Assembly: GCF_032854445.1 (NCBI RefSeq)
Contig: NC_088297.1
Coordinates: forward strand, 15,057,335-15,121,334
Length of the DNA stretch: 64,000 nucleotides
Origin: Liolophura sinensis
Taxonomy: Eukaryota; Mollusca; Polyplacophora; Chitonida; Chitonidae
Direction: 5' to 3'
Part shown: one piece after another, positions 22,531-35,257 of the stretch
Position numbering within the stretch: position 1 is the stretch's first letter
Layout of the letters: each line of letters starts with the position of its first letter
Translations under genes and position numbers: made by a program
Notes under the pieces: generated by a model
The model's database searches: none
Told to the model about the DNA's origin: nothing
The model's input: the letters and a program-made list of their open reading frames with translations, nothing else

Positions 22531-24435
22531 CGAAAGTAAGGGTGATCAAAAACATTTTAGACTGTCTTTAATAATATGGATTAACAAATCTGATAGCCGT
22601 CCTTTAGGCAGAATATTTTTGGCAATGACATAGTAACATAAACAAAGCAAGCAATGACATTTCGATGAGGGATAGATATGGTCGATTAATGTCAGTATTG
22701 TATAATGGAGATATTCTCCAGATATAACAGGCATCAGTTTTCCAGGAAAGGCCTTGATCTAACCTTAACGTAAAACTGTCATTTCTTGTATGTGTTCTCA
22801 GCATTCTAAAAGATGTTAATTTTATAGCTAGGATCGATACCTTAAATAAAATTTGGTTACTTCTGTTTCACTTCAGATGTGTTTGTTATAGGAATCAGAA
22901 TGACTACACTATACCGTTGGTCAATTCGTGTGGGAGTGTGAGGGGTACGACGTGTTACAAATCATGTAACACGTATCACTGGAAAAGTTGCAAATATATT
23001 CCTTTGGTTTATTTTTAGTATTTGTTGTTTTTCTATCATTGTTCAATAAACGACAAAAGTTTCTATATAACAACGCGTATACAGTCTATGAAAATAAACA
23101 GACTGATAGTATCATATGTCGGGTTAATACCTGTAACATGCATACCCGCGTATTTATGGGTGTTTGTTTTTGTGTTTTGACCCATATGTTGCACAAAAAT
23201 AAACTGAATGAACATGTATTATTCGTTTCTGTATTAAGGCTTGATATTTTCTCTGCTTATACTCGACAAACGCACTGTTCCATCCACATACAAATCACAT
23301 CGTAGCCCTACATGATTATATGAAGTAATCGTTCAAAATTCGGGGCATTGTCTTGCACATTACTACCTGGAGAATTTTTTCATAGCTTTTATATATTAAT
23401 TAGCAGGGATGAGGAACGGGAGGGTAGCGTGGTGAGGAATATTGGTCTGTGTAGGTGGGTTGGTCGGGGCGTTTTTTTTTCTGTGGGTGGATGTCTGAGT
23501 TGTCTTGGCCTGACACCGCACAGGTCTATTTGAGAAAGAAAGGTTCACATTGAAACATTTTTAAGAGAATAAACATTTTTTAATTTTTTATACAAATTTT
23601 ATCTAAAATGTCATTGGAATGTACGGATTTTACATGTCATTTTTTTCTAACAATCAGAGGGATTTCAAGGGTTTTGTTTCCATTTTGTATAAATCTTACC
23701 TGTTTTTCTGAGAGATACATGTATTTGTATATCATCGTAATGATTTTGTCATTGTAATAAAGATTCTCTTAAAAAAACAAATTTCTAGATTTAAACTAGA
23801 TATAATTGTGGACTCAATGTCAGAACTGAAGTAAATACTGGAAGCTCGTGTTCTGTGCGCTCAATGTCATCAGGGTTTCAGGGCTCCTATTAGGTGCCTC
23901 TCTTCCTCTCCTAATGATGATCTCGTCTTATTGGGCTCTTGTCCTTCAAGTGTTCTTGTTTTATTGGGCCCTTGTTCAATTTGTGGTAAAGGTATATTGG
24001 TTCACTAATAATGGCTCACGAAGCTCAAAATGTTTGCAGTTTACGGAAACTGGAAGCTAATAAAATTTTTTGGAAATTTCTCGCACAGTTTCCTGGCATG
24101 TTGTTAAAGCCGAAGATGAGTCACGAAGAAGCCTATCTATGATTAAAGCTTGTCCAACAACTGCTGGAATATAGCCCTCATATTTATCAAACAACATAAG
24201 ATATGTAAAGTCATGAAGAGCCAGTCCTTAAAAGCGAAACTCAGAACAGGAAAGAATTTTTACAAATGTGATTGATATATTCTTGTGGAAAAAAGGGATC
24301 AGTGTGCAAATTTTAAAGTTCATGGATCACTAAGGTTTAATTGTAGATGTGTTTGAATTTTTGATCTAAGTCTTCAGACGCCTGATAAATATTGCCTTAG
24401 CTCTCGCTGTTTTTACGTTTTGCCTCTGAAATAAT
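22531..24435. other. No gene recognised
   Basis: About 1.9 kb of AT-rich DNA. A weak inverted pair with TTTTTAAGAGAAT near 23562 and its complement near 23760-23779 could mark a decayed 220-bp MITE, but this is not firm. Confidence 0.4.
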
Positions 24436-25260
24436 GAGATTCGACATGTAAATGTTATCATTTACTATTTCTTTGCAGACGTTTAAAGATTATTCACGTG
24501 GTTACATTTAGTACCACCCAGTCTGGTCATTTTTTTTAAGATTCCACATGTAAATGTTGACGTTTAAAGATTATTCACGTGGTTACATTTAGTACCTCCC
24601 AATCTGGTCATTTTTTAAAGATTCCACATGTAAATGTTGACGTTTAAAGATTATTCACGTGGTTACATTTAGTACCTCCCAATCTGGTCATTTTTTTAAG
24701 ATTCCACATGTAAATGTTGACGTTTAAAGATTATTCACGTGGTTACATTTAGTACCACCCAGTCTGGTCATTTTTTTAAGATTCCACATGTAAATGTTGA
24801 CGTTTAAAGATTATTCACGTGGTTACATTTAGTACCTCCCAATCTGGTCATTTTTTTAAGATTCCACATGTAAATGTTGACGTTTAAAGATTATTCACGC
24901 GGTTACATTTAGTACCACCCAGTCTGGTCATTTTTTTAAGATTCCACATGTAAATGTTGACGTTTAAAGATTATTCACGTGGTTACATTTAGGACCACCC
25001 AGCCTAGTCATTTTTTTAAGATTCCACATGTAAATGTTGACGTTTAAAGATTATTCACGTGGTTACATTTAGTACCACCCAGTCTGGTCGTTTTTTTAAG
25101 ATTCCACATGTAAATGTTGACGTTTAAAGATTTTTCACGTGGTTACATTTAGGACCACTCAGTCTGGTCATTTTTTAAAGATTCCACATGTAAATGTTGA
25201 CTTTTAAAGATTATTCACGTGTTTACATTTAGGACCACCCAGCCTGGTCATTTTTTTAAG
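24436..25260 (+). repeat. 80-bp minisatellite, nine equal-length units plus a leader unit
   Basis: The unit starts ATTCCACATGTAAATGTTGA, continues through TTATTCACGTGGTTACATTT and ends in a T-run with AAG. Units begin at 24541, 24621, 24701, 24781, 24861, 24941, 25021, 25101 and 25181, all exactly 80 bp with no indels despite a homopolymer in each. A diverged leader unit lies at 24436-24540. Sequence variants alternate: AGTACCACCCAGTCTGG, AGTACCTCCCAATCTGG and AGGACCACCCAGCCT. Each unit contains the E-box CACGTG, except one with CACGCG. Confidence 0.95.
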
Positions 25261-25397
25261 ACCACTGCATCTTTCTCAGAGTGAGAAAATGAGAAAATCA
25301 AGAGCGTCAATTTTTTAGTGTCAGCATGCTTATGGCCGTGTAGATCAGTTGTCATGAATATTGCGAAATATTGTTTGAATTATTTATTATTTAGACT

Positions 25398-25505
25398 TCT
25401 CACTCTGGTCACACTTTAAGTCTGCTAACTCTAGTCACTTTTCAAAACTACTCACTCTGGGTCACCCTTTAAGCCTACTCACTCTAGTAACTTTTTAAAA
25501 CTACT
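25398..25505 (+). repeat. About 27-bp degenerate tandem repeat
   Basis: Four units of the type CTCACTCTGGTCACACTTTA, alternating with CTCACTCTAGTAACTTTTTA. The core CTCTGGTCA also occurs in the adjacent 80-bp array. Confidence 0.7.
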
Positions 25506-25507
25506 TA

Positions 25508-25767
25508 GGGGCCTCCGTGGCCCAGTAGGTTAGCGCGCTAGCACAATGTAATGACCCAGGAGCCTCTCACCAGTGCGGTCGCTCTGAGTTCAAGTCCAGC
25601 TCATGCTGGCTTCCTCTCCGGCCGTACGTGGGAAGGTCTGCCAGCAACCTGCGGATGGTCATGGGTTTCCCCCGTGCTCTGTCCGGTTTCCACCCACCAT
25701 AATGCTGGCCGCCGTAGTATGAGTGAAATATTCTTGAGTACGACGTAAAACACCAATCAAATAAATC
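25508..25767 (+). mobile_element. SINE-A, near full length
   Basis: Complete from GGGGCCTCCGTGGCCCAGT to the CAATCAAATAAAT tail. No clear target duplication was found. Confidence 0.92.
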
Positions 25768-25807
25768 ACTCTGCGCACAGTCCACTCCATCTGGAACGTC
25801 AATTCTT

Positions 25808-25856
25808 GCTCTCTCACCAATGCGGCCGCTGTGAATTCAAGTCCAGCTCATGCTGA
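25808..25856 (+). mobile_element. SINE-A head fragment next to truncated LTR element
   Basis: CTCTCACCAATGCGGCCGCT and TTCAAGTCCAGCTCATGCTG match the B-box region of SINE-A only. It stops about 15 bases before the Gmr1-like gag frame begins. Confidence 0.75.
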
Positions 25857-25869
25857 ATCCTCAGCATGA

Positions 25870-28800
25870 GATGACTCAGATGAGAAACCGGGTCCTTCCG
25901 GTAGACAGGGTTCAGGATTTGATGTGACCAAATACATTCGGTTAGTTCCATCCTTTCAGGAAAAAGAGGTGGATAAGTATTTTCTGCATTTTGAGAAAAT
26001 TGCAGATAGCTTGAAGTGGCCTAAAGAGTTCTGGACTATGTTATTACAGAGTGTGCTAATTGGAAAGGCCAGGGAAATTTACACTCAGTTAAGTGTAGAG
26101 AATGCTTCCAATTATGACTATGTGAAAGAGGTAATTTTGAAGGGTTATCAATTGGTGCCTGAAGCTTACCGCCAGAAATTTCGTAACTGTGAAAAAGGTA
26201 GAGATCAGACATACGTTGAGTTTGGTCGAGCTAAGGAGCAGTTGTTTGATTGCTGGTGTATAGCCAAGAAAATAGGCAAGGATTTTGAAAGTTTGCGTCA
26301 GCTTGTGCTGGTAGAAGAGTTCAAGCGTTGTATTCATAATGATGTAAAGGTGTTCGTTGATGAGCAGAAGGCGAGTACACTTGAAGAGGCAGCCAGTTTA
26401 GCTGATGATTATTCCTTGACACATAAGGTTACATACACGGGTAAGCCATTTAATTCATTTACACGTAGAAATACCCAGTCACATGCAACAGGTAGAGGTA
26501 GCTCTACACAGAAGAGTTCTATACCAGGCTCCAGTGGTTCTACAGCTCATGGTTCACGTAGTTCAGATTGGAATGGTAGTCCTCGAAATAGGGTCACTTG
26601 TAATTTTTGCAAGCGGGTAGGTGACGTGATGAGTGAATGTTACACGTTGAAAAGGAGACGGGAATCTCAGAATGAATCTAAGCCCACAGGTCTTTGTGTT
26701 ACAATGCACAAAACATTGCCGGAAGTTACATCAGCAGTTAAAAGCAGATCTGAGTTAGCTGATATGGGATTGGATAAGATTCCCAAATGCTCTATGAATA
26801 GCTTCGCTCCGTTTATCAATTCTGATTCAGTGTCGCTTAGAAGCGACATGTCTTGTGCTACCCCTATAAAGATATTAAGGGATACTGGGGCATCTCAGTC
26901 TCTGTTGTTGATGAATACTCTGCCCTTTTCTGAAGAGTCATACTCTGGGGTTCGTGCCCTTATTAGAGGTGTAGAGTCTAGTGACTTTGTCAGTGTTCCC
27001 CTTCATGATATTTATTTGTCATCAGATTTAATATCTGGACCTGTCAGGGTAGGCATTAAGCCTTCATTACCTTTTGAGGGTATTCATTTGTTGTTGGGAA
27101 ATGACTTGGCACATGATAAAGTTACTGTTGATCCCTTAATGGTTGATAAGCCTTCTCTGAATTCAGTCACAGAGCCAGTTGAAAGCGAGATAGCGGGTTT
27201 ATATCCGTCCTGTGTTGTTACAAGAACTATGTCTAGAAAAGTCAGTACAGACCAGGGTAGTACTGTTGATTTGAGCGAGACTTTTCTCAACAACATGTTG
27301 GATGGAGATTCTTCCAAATTAGACAGCCAGCAGGAAGTAGATACTAATTTTGTTAGTGGTGATCAGCCATTTTGTAGGACTGAGTTGATTGTTGAACAAC
27401 ACAATGATCCAAGTATTTCTTGCTTGTTTAATGATGCAGCTAAAGATGGTGAATCTTTACCTGACCCATGCTACTACTATGTCAAGTCTGGCATATTGAT
27501 GCGGCAGTGGAGGCCTCCCGATGTTTCGTTAGAGGATGAATGGGCAATTAAGCATCAGGTAGTTGTGCCCAAGTCTTATCGTAAAGACATACTGACCATA
27601 GCGCATGAAACGCCGTTAGCAGGTCATTTAGGTGTTAATAAGACCTATCATAAGATTCTCGGTCATTTTTATTGGCCAGGAATAAGGAAAGATGTTACTG
27701 AATTTTGCAGGTCTTGTCATGCATGTCAGTTAGTGGGGAAACCTAACCAGACAATCCCCAAGGCAGCCTTGAGGCCTATTCCTGCAATTGGTGAGCCATT
27801 CAGTAGAATCTTCATAGATTGTGTTGGTCCGCTACCTAAGACAAAGTCTGGAAATCAGTATATGTTAACTATAATGTGTACTTCAACTCGTTTCCCTGAG
27901 GCAATTCCACTAAGGAATATTACTGCCAAGACTGTTATTAAGGCTTTAGTTAAGTTCTTCACCATGTTTGGTCTGCCTAAGTCAGTACAGTCAGACCAGG
28001 GTTCAAATTTCATGTCTGGTGTGTTCCAACAAGTTATGCATGAGGTAGGTATTAGCCAGTATAAATCCTCAGCTTATCACTCACAAAGTCAAGGAGCACT
28101 AGAGAGATTCCATCAGACACTGAAAAGTATGATAAGAACTTACTGCTTTGAGACAGGGAAAGATTGGGACGAGGGTGTACCTTTGTTAATGTTTGCTGTA
28201 AGAGAGTCTGTACAAGAGTCACTTAGATTTAGTCCATTTGAGCTTGTGTTTGGCCATACTGTGCGTGGTCCACTACAGTTGTTCAAGGAAAAGTTTGTGT
28301 CTGGTGATAGTGACAATGTTAACCTATTACAGTATGTGTCAAGTTTTCGTACTAAGCTCAACAGAGTATGTGAGTTAGCCAGAGAGAATCTTACAGCTTC
28401 TCAGAAGAGTATGAAAACTAAGTATGACAAAGACACAGTAAGACGCAGATTTGAAGTTGGTCAGAAGGTATTGGCCTTACTTCCAGTTAGTGGTAAGCCA
28501 CTTGAAGCTCGTTATTTTGGACCTTATGTAGTAGACAAGAGGCTAAGTGATCTTAATTATATTATTTTCACTCCTGATCGGCGCAAATCTAGACAACTTT
28601 GTCACATTAACATGTTAAAGCCATATGTAGACAAAGATAGCACTGATCTCAATGTTGTACATCCTAGTGGAGTTGTTACCTCTAACTTAGGCCCTGATTC
28701 AGCTGTTAGGGATGATCAAGATTTTGACTTAAGGTTCCGGTCAGCCAAACTCCAGAATTCAAGTATTTTTGAGGACATTGATTCTGTGTTGGGTCATCTG

Positions 28801-30174
28801 GAATATCAGCAACGCCAGCAGTTGAAGGATTTGGTTCGTCGATATGAACATTTGTTCCCTGATGTTCCAACCAGGACTGAATCCATCTACCATGATGTTG
28901 AAGTTGGAGACTCCAAGCCGATTAAACAGCACCCATACAGACTGAACCCAACTAAAACTGAATACTTGAGAAAAGAAGTTCAGTATTTACTAGAAAATGA
29001 TCTGGTCGAGCCCAGTAACAGTAACTGGAGTTCACCTTGTATTCTTGTGCCAAAACCAGATGGGACTTACCGCATGTGTACAGACTATCGCAAAGTGAAT
29101 GCCGTCACTAAAGCAGACAACTTTCCCATTCCAAGGATTGACGACTGTATCGATGCCGTGGGAAAGTCCAACGTTGTCTCCAAGTTTGACCTATTGAAAG
29201 GATTTTGGCAAGTACCGCTCACGCAGCGCGCTCGTGAGGTGTCAGCGTTTGCTACCTCAGATGGTTTATACCAGTACAAAGTCATGCCCTTTGGGATGAA
29301 GAACAGCCCTGCCACCTTTCAACGACTTGTGAACAACGTTACATTAGGCCTTAAAGGGTGTCGTGTTTACATCGGCGATGTAATTATATTCAGCGACACT
29401 TGGGAGGAACATTTAAATATCATGGAGGCATTATTTGCGAGACTGTCCCAAGCCAATCTTACAGTAAATTTGGCCAAGTGTGAGTTTGGTTGTGCTTTTG
29501 TCACATATCTAGGGCATGTTGTCGGACAGGGTCAGGTAAAACCTGTTAATTCTAAAATCAGTGCTATCTCTTGTTTTCCAGTGCCAAGTTGTAAGAGAGA
29601 ATTAAAGCGTTTTTTGGGCATGGCAGGTTATTATCGTAAGTTCTGTAGGAACTTTTCATTTGTTAGTGAGCCACTAACTCAGCTGTTAAAGAAAGGTGCT
29701 AAATTCTTGTGGTCCATTGACTGTCAGAAATCTTTTGATAGATTAAAGGCCATGCTAAGCTGCGGCCCCATACTTGTAGCACCTGATTTTAATTTACCAT
29801 TTAAGCTAGCTGTTGATGCTAGTGATATATCTGCTGGGGCAGTTTTGTTACAAGAAAATGAAACAGATCACGTTGATCACCCTGTATGTTTTTTCTCTCG
29901 CAAATTTGACAAGTGCCAGAGAAATTATTCGACAATAGAAAAGGAGTGTCTGTCCTTGATTCTAGCATTACAGCATTTTGAAGTATATGTGACTTCGTCA
30001 AGTTACCCCATTGTTGTGTATACAGATCACAATCCCTTGACCTTCTTGCACAAACTAAAAGGTAAAAACCGAAGATTGTTACGGTGGTGTTTGCTTTTGC
30101 AAGAATTTAATCTAGAGATTAGACACATAAAAGGGAAAGATAATGTGATTGCTGATTGTTTGTCACGTGTCTAG
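25870..30174 (+). pseudogene. Gmr1-like gag-pol polyprotein, open but catalytically altered
   Basis: Numbering counts from the GTG at 25924; about 18 in-frame codons precede it and the true gag start is missing. A gag matrix/capsid-like part begins KYIRLVPSFQEKEVDKYF. A zinc knuckle spans C226-C239, with D234 where the family has histidine. The protease motif is DTGAS (320-324). Integrase follows: zinc-binding H561, H568, C598 and C601, then D632, D691 and E727 (35 residues between the last two) and a GPY module near 862-900. Reverse transcriptase comes next: motif A FDLLKGFWQVPL has D1089, but the polymerase box reads YIGD (1149-1152) instead of YxDD. RNase H runs from about 1295 to the end. 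The frame has no stop or frameshift, so the missing aspartate should make the polymerase inactive although most of the frame is preserved. Confidence 0.88.
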
Positions 30175-30848
30175 TTGGTTTTCTGCAGCTTTGTTTTTAT
30201 AGACTGTGGTAAACGTTATTATTATTCATAATTATGAATATGTTAAAGAAAGTTTTATGCAAAACTTTCTTTCCCTGAAGGGTGGGGGTGTTATGTATGA
30301 CTATTTAACGTTTTCATGTACTGTTAGTCTGCGGACCTTTGTGAAAGCATAACAGGCCCTGTTATATATGTACAGCGCGGACCTGGTGGAAAGCACCTTG
30401 TTCAAGACTTCGTTTATTTCACTGGCTGTTCATTGGCTGTTAATTCTGTGTTTAAAAATAGTTGAATCCACCTGGGACGTATATAAGCCGTGTTTTCTGT
30501 GCAGAGGGGAGGTATTTTTGCTGCATCCACTGGGAGCCAGGAGAGTGTGCGACGCTCTCGTATCGAGTCCATTACATTTATATGAGCTGGTGATGCCAGT
30601 TTCGTTTGGGAGGACAGATTTTTATGCCGGCACCGTTTGTGTACCACAGTAGTACTGATGTCTGGTTTATGTGAGTTTCTGCGGAAGTCACATTTATTGG
30701 TGTTCGGATCTTTATTGTGATTATACAGTGTTGACTGTGTAATTTGTTTAACACGCTGACCTCACCTGACCGACAAGGTCGTCAAGGACTCTAAACTGAA
30801 GTTTTCAGTTTTGCAAAGGACGTTCGTTCTGCCACAAGGTGACATTAC

Positions 30849-30909
30849 TCTACGTCTCTGAACGGCTCGTTTGTGAGCTTCTGCGGGAGCTGTGACTGTT
30901 CTAAAGTGG
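30849..30909 (+). repeat. Left copy of 61-bp target-site duplication
   Basis: Begins TCTACGTCTCTGAACGG and ends GTTCTAAAGTGG. It is identical over 61 bases to 36855-36915. Both copies belong to the split LTR and bound the LINE insertion. Confidence 0.95.
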
Positions 30910-31365
30910 ATGTGGGGGGGGGGGGGGAGGGGGTTGATTTGCACTGGCGCTTTTCCGGCCCAAAGGGCCGATGCGCGCCAAAACTTGGCGTCATTGAAAA
31001 TGCTTTTAAGCTGGATAGTATATAAAGGAAGAGTATATTATTTAGGACAAGAAGAAGAAGTTTCAATACTAGTGCTATGGACATTGTAGCATTATAGCCG
31101 ACGAATTTTGGGCTTGATGACTAACAGAAGAAAAAAAAGTGTTTGCAGAGGGTCATTATTCACTATGATGACCGTTTCTTAATGTAGTTATACAATCCAT
31201 ATTTACAGTACAAGATGGGCAGGTACATGGATTAAAGAGAGATTTTGGGAAAGGTGGGCGTTAGAACACTCAAGATGTTATAACATATACGGGACACAGA
31301 GTATAGTACAGGAAGAGCTGAACAGTATACATACACAATACCTGGACAAAAAAACAGTAGAAGCA

Positions 31366-34300
31366 TCAGCTCATATCAGTTCTGTTCGGGTAAAAAAACG
31401 ACAACAACCACTTTAAAAGCAACAGATAGGCCGATCCAACCATGTTAACATTAAAAAAATTGGCCAGGGCCTGGAAAGTCTTATTTCGGTTCGCTTTAGG
31501 ATTTAAAACAGATGCTAACGTAAAATGCCGAAGGCCAATGGAGCGTAAGTCCCGGTAAAGAACACGGCGAGCGTTAGAGTGCTGGAGTAAATAAGAGATG
31601 AGCGATATCATCGTTAACTAGGCATATGTCACATAACCCAGATGGGTGCAGATTCATTCTGAATAAATAGGTATTTGTAGGTACATGTCCAGAAATAAGG
31701 CGGAAAACTAGCGTTTCATCTCGTCGGGAACGTAATGATATTGGCGAATTTAACAAGACAGAACGATTATACTCGTGAAAAAACCTCCCCTTATTAGCTT
31801 CATCCCACTGCCGCTGCCAAATATCCACAAACTTAGGTGCGACATGACTCATAATTTCATTAATGTTTAAGGGCACGTGTATGGATATATCTAAAAAGGA
31901 TAAAGCTCTCTTCGCCAGGGAGTCTGCCATTTCGTTCCCCACAATACCGACATGAGCTGGTACCCAGTCAAAACTCACAGCGACGCCCTGGTAACGAAGA
32001 GTGGTGCATAAATGTAGTATTTCAAACACAAGTGATGAAGAATTATACCGGACATAATTTGACATGGCCTGCAAGGAAGATAAAGAATCGGTAAGTATAA
32101 CAGCCCTGGAAGGTTTTAGGTCGAGGAGAAACTGAAGAGCACAGATGATAGCTGTAAGTTCTGCTGTAAATACTGAGACAAAATTGGATAATCTAAAGGA
32201 TTTGGAATATTTTAACTCTGGAACACAAAAAGCTGCACCAACTCTGTTGCTGTTTGGACACTTGGAGGCATCAGTGTATACCTGCAAGTACTAGGATAGG
32301 CTTGTATGTATATGTTCCGTAGCACATAGTAAGGAAACATTCGGATTATCAGATTTTTTTATATCATCGTTCAGAGTAGTCGAAATATAGGGAGGTTCTA
32401 GATTCCATGTGGGGAAATCAGGAACACGGGATGACTGCAAAGCAACATTATCACAATCTAAAGACGAAGATATGTTCTTTGATCTCAAACTAAATGGTAA
32501 CCCAGCATAACTATTTAAGTCATGCAAGTTGTCATAAAAGGAAGGTTCGAGCAAACGAGACGAAGCATTATTAACCGAACATTTGAGCCTGAAAAGGAAC
32601 TTGAGGGTGCGCAGGCGCCGACGGATAGACAATGGCCACTCGTTACAGAATACCTGTAGAACGTTAAGTGGTGTGGTGCGCATGCCTCCTGTACATATCC
32701 GCAGCGCTGCGCACTGAACAGAATCTAATTTTTCTTTAAGCGTAATGCAAGCAGAATCATAGGCTTCACAACAATAATCAAGTTTGGTACGGATGAGAGA
32801 GCGATATAGCAGTAGTAATGATTTTTTCTCAGCCCCCCAAGATTTGCCCGATACACACCTCATTAAATTTAGAACTTTATCACATCTTGCTATCAAATAG
32901 TCAATATGTCTACCCCAAGTAAGCCTATTATCGAATATAACCCCGAGATACTTAAAAGAAGAGGAGATTTTGATCGTCGAGTTATTAAGGGCTAGACAAA
33001 CATTACCAGTATGGCGCCGTGTAAACACAACAGCTTCTGTTTTAACAGAAGAAAACTTAAACCCCCAGTCCCGGCTCCATTTCATTATATCATCTAGACC
33101 TTGCTGAATATGCTTGACACAAGAGGCAAGGGACCTAGAACAAAACCACATGGATTTATCATCAGCGAAAAGCGTGCAATTTAATTTAGGGGATATGGCA
33201 TTGGGTAAGTCATTTATGGCTACATTAAATAAAGTGGGAGATAAGACACTTCCCTGGGGAACCCCATTCTCCACCGGAACCATGCGAGAATAACTCTGTC
33301 CCACTCGAACTTTAATAAAACGTCCGGACAGGAAATCTTTTAAAAAAACCAACATTTTCCCACCAATGCCAATATTACGCAGCTTAATTAACACCCCAGT
33401 CCTCCAAACCGTATCGTACGCTTTTTCTATATCGAGAAACACGGCAAGTAGATAATCATTATATTTAAAAGAGTGTCTGATGGAGGTTTCTAAATTAACC
33501 ACATGGTCAGTAGTACAACGTTTGTTTCTAAAACCGCTCTGTACTGGACTAAGTATATTGTGTTCTCCAAAAACCACATCAATCTAGAATTTATCATACG
33601 CTCCATGACCTTGCAGAGACAGGACGTGAGGGCTATAGGCCTGTACGAAGATGTGAACGAGGGATCCTTACCTGGTTTAGCAACGGGCACAACAATTGCC
33701 GTTTTCCATTTAGCAGGGAGTTTCATACTAGACCAAACGGCATTGTGGAGCAATAGTAATATAGTCATACAGTGATATGGCAAATTGTACAACATGGAGT
33801 ACGTAATAGTATCCTCACCCGGTGACGAATCCGAACATGAGGATAAGGCCTGCTTTAATTCTAGTAAAGAAAAATCATTGTTAATTGGCATGTCATCAAA
33901 AAGAATATTATTAAAAGGATGCATTTCTTCAATATTTTCCTTATGGGATATATACTCAGGAGAATAATTGTTTGAACTGGAAACGAAAGAGAAACTGTCT
34001 GCCAAAATATTGGCTTTGTCAATATTAGTAACATAATTACTATTATTATGAACAATAGTTGGGGTGTTATTTGATTTTCTTTTACCTTTAATCGAGTTTA
34101 TTTTATTCCAGACTTCTTTGGTATTTGTATTTTCAGATAAATTCGAACAGTATTGTCACCAGTGATCTCTCTGAGCTGTTTTAATCACCCGCTGTGCTAC
34201 AGCTTTAGCTCGTTTAAATAAAACAATGTCTTGGTATAGGCGAGTGCGTTTTGCACGATTTTTTAAACGTTTCCGATTTTTTATAGCATTAGAACAATCG

Positions 34301-35221
34301 TCGTTCCACCAAGGAACAGGTATTTTACTAGACACCTTACCTGAGGATTTTGGAATGCATTTTTGTGCAGCCACATCAATGGCATTAAGTACATTATCTG
34401 CAAAAATATCAAAATCATTATTATACACATCCTGAGAAAAAGACCTCAAACATTCTTCTTTGTATACATCCCAGTTTGCCCTTTTCACACACCATCTGGG
34501 AGGCTGGCCTACAGGATTCACATGGTGGTCTATATTACAGGTGACTAGAACTGGTAAGTGGTCGCTAGGACAACGGCTTATGGTATCAACGAACCAATTA
34601 AAAGACAGACCTATATCTGCTGAGCAAAGAGTAAGGTCTAAGTGAGACAGATTACCAGAATGAGGATCTACACGAGTGCCCGTCCCATCATTTAAAACAC
34701 ACATTTCATAATCATTAACTAGAGCAGTCATTACCCTTCCATTGAAATTCGTTGTAATGCTACCCCATAAGGGTCCGTAAGCGTTAAAATCCCCACACAA
34801 TATATAAGTGCTATTAATATAAGACATAAGAGTATCAAAATCTTTTCTATCAATACGACTAGAAGGATTGTATATATTAACAACACTTGTGGGTGCACCA
34901 GACCTCGTAGCAATATTAAAACATTGTGCCTCAATACTGTTTTAAGGGAGGTAACTTTAGTTCTGAAAAGGATAAGCCGTCTTTTAGAAGCATGGCCAGG
35001 CCCCCTCTCCCGTCTGTATTCCTATCCATTCTACCTATAAAATACCCAGGGTAAGTAAAATCCATATGTGGCTTTAAAAAAGTTTCTTGAAGACATATAA
35101 CATGAGGAGCGGGCTTAAGATTTTGAATATAACACTTGAATTCCTCTCCATGAGCGCCAAGACCGCAAATATTCTGATGTAACATCAGATAAAAAAGGCA
35201 TTGATAAAAAAGGTAAAACAA
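31366..35221 (-). pseudogene. LINE ORF2: endonuclease, reverse transcriptase, RNase H (broken)
   Basis: It starts 36 bases after ORF1. The endonuclease shows LQETFL, GDFNAYGPLWGS and SDHLPVLV, holding the expected E, D/N and D/H residues. Reverse transcriptase shows SSYRPIALTSCLCKVMERM, LDIEKAYDTVWR, NGVPQGSVLSP and the catalytic FADD, followed by KYLGVIFD. RNase H shows YTDASK, ELTAIICALQ and LTDSLSSLQA, then VPAHVGIVGNEMADSLAK. Breaks: a frameshift near 34945 in the endonuclease, an in-frame TGA at 34156-34158 between endonuclease and polymerase, a frameshift near 33570, a TAG at 32291-32293 between polymerase and RNase H, and a probable frameshift near 31590 before the C-terminus. Catalytic residues survive, so decay is recent. 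Confidence 0.88.
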
Positions 35222-35257
35222 GATAGGAATATATATTTATATTATATAAAGGATACA

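Noticed and set aside
23560-23779. 220-bp MITE with TTTTTAAGAGAAT ends
   Set aside because: Only about 15 bases of AT-rich inverted similarity and no target duplication; could be chance.
24541-25260. CRISPR-like array
   Set aside because: The units are directly adjacent with no unique spacers, and the DNA is animal; it is a minisatellite.
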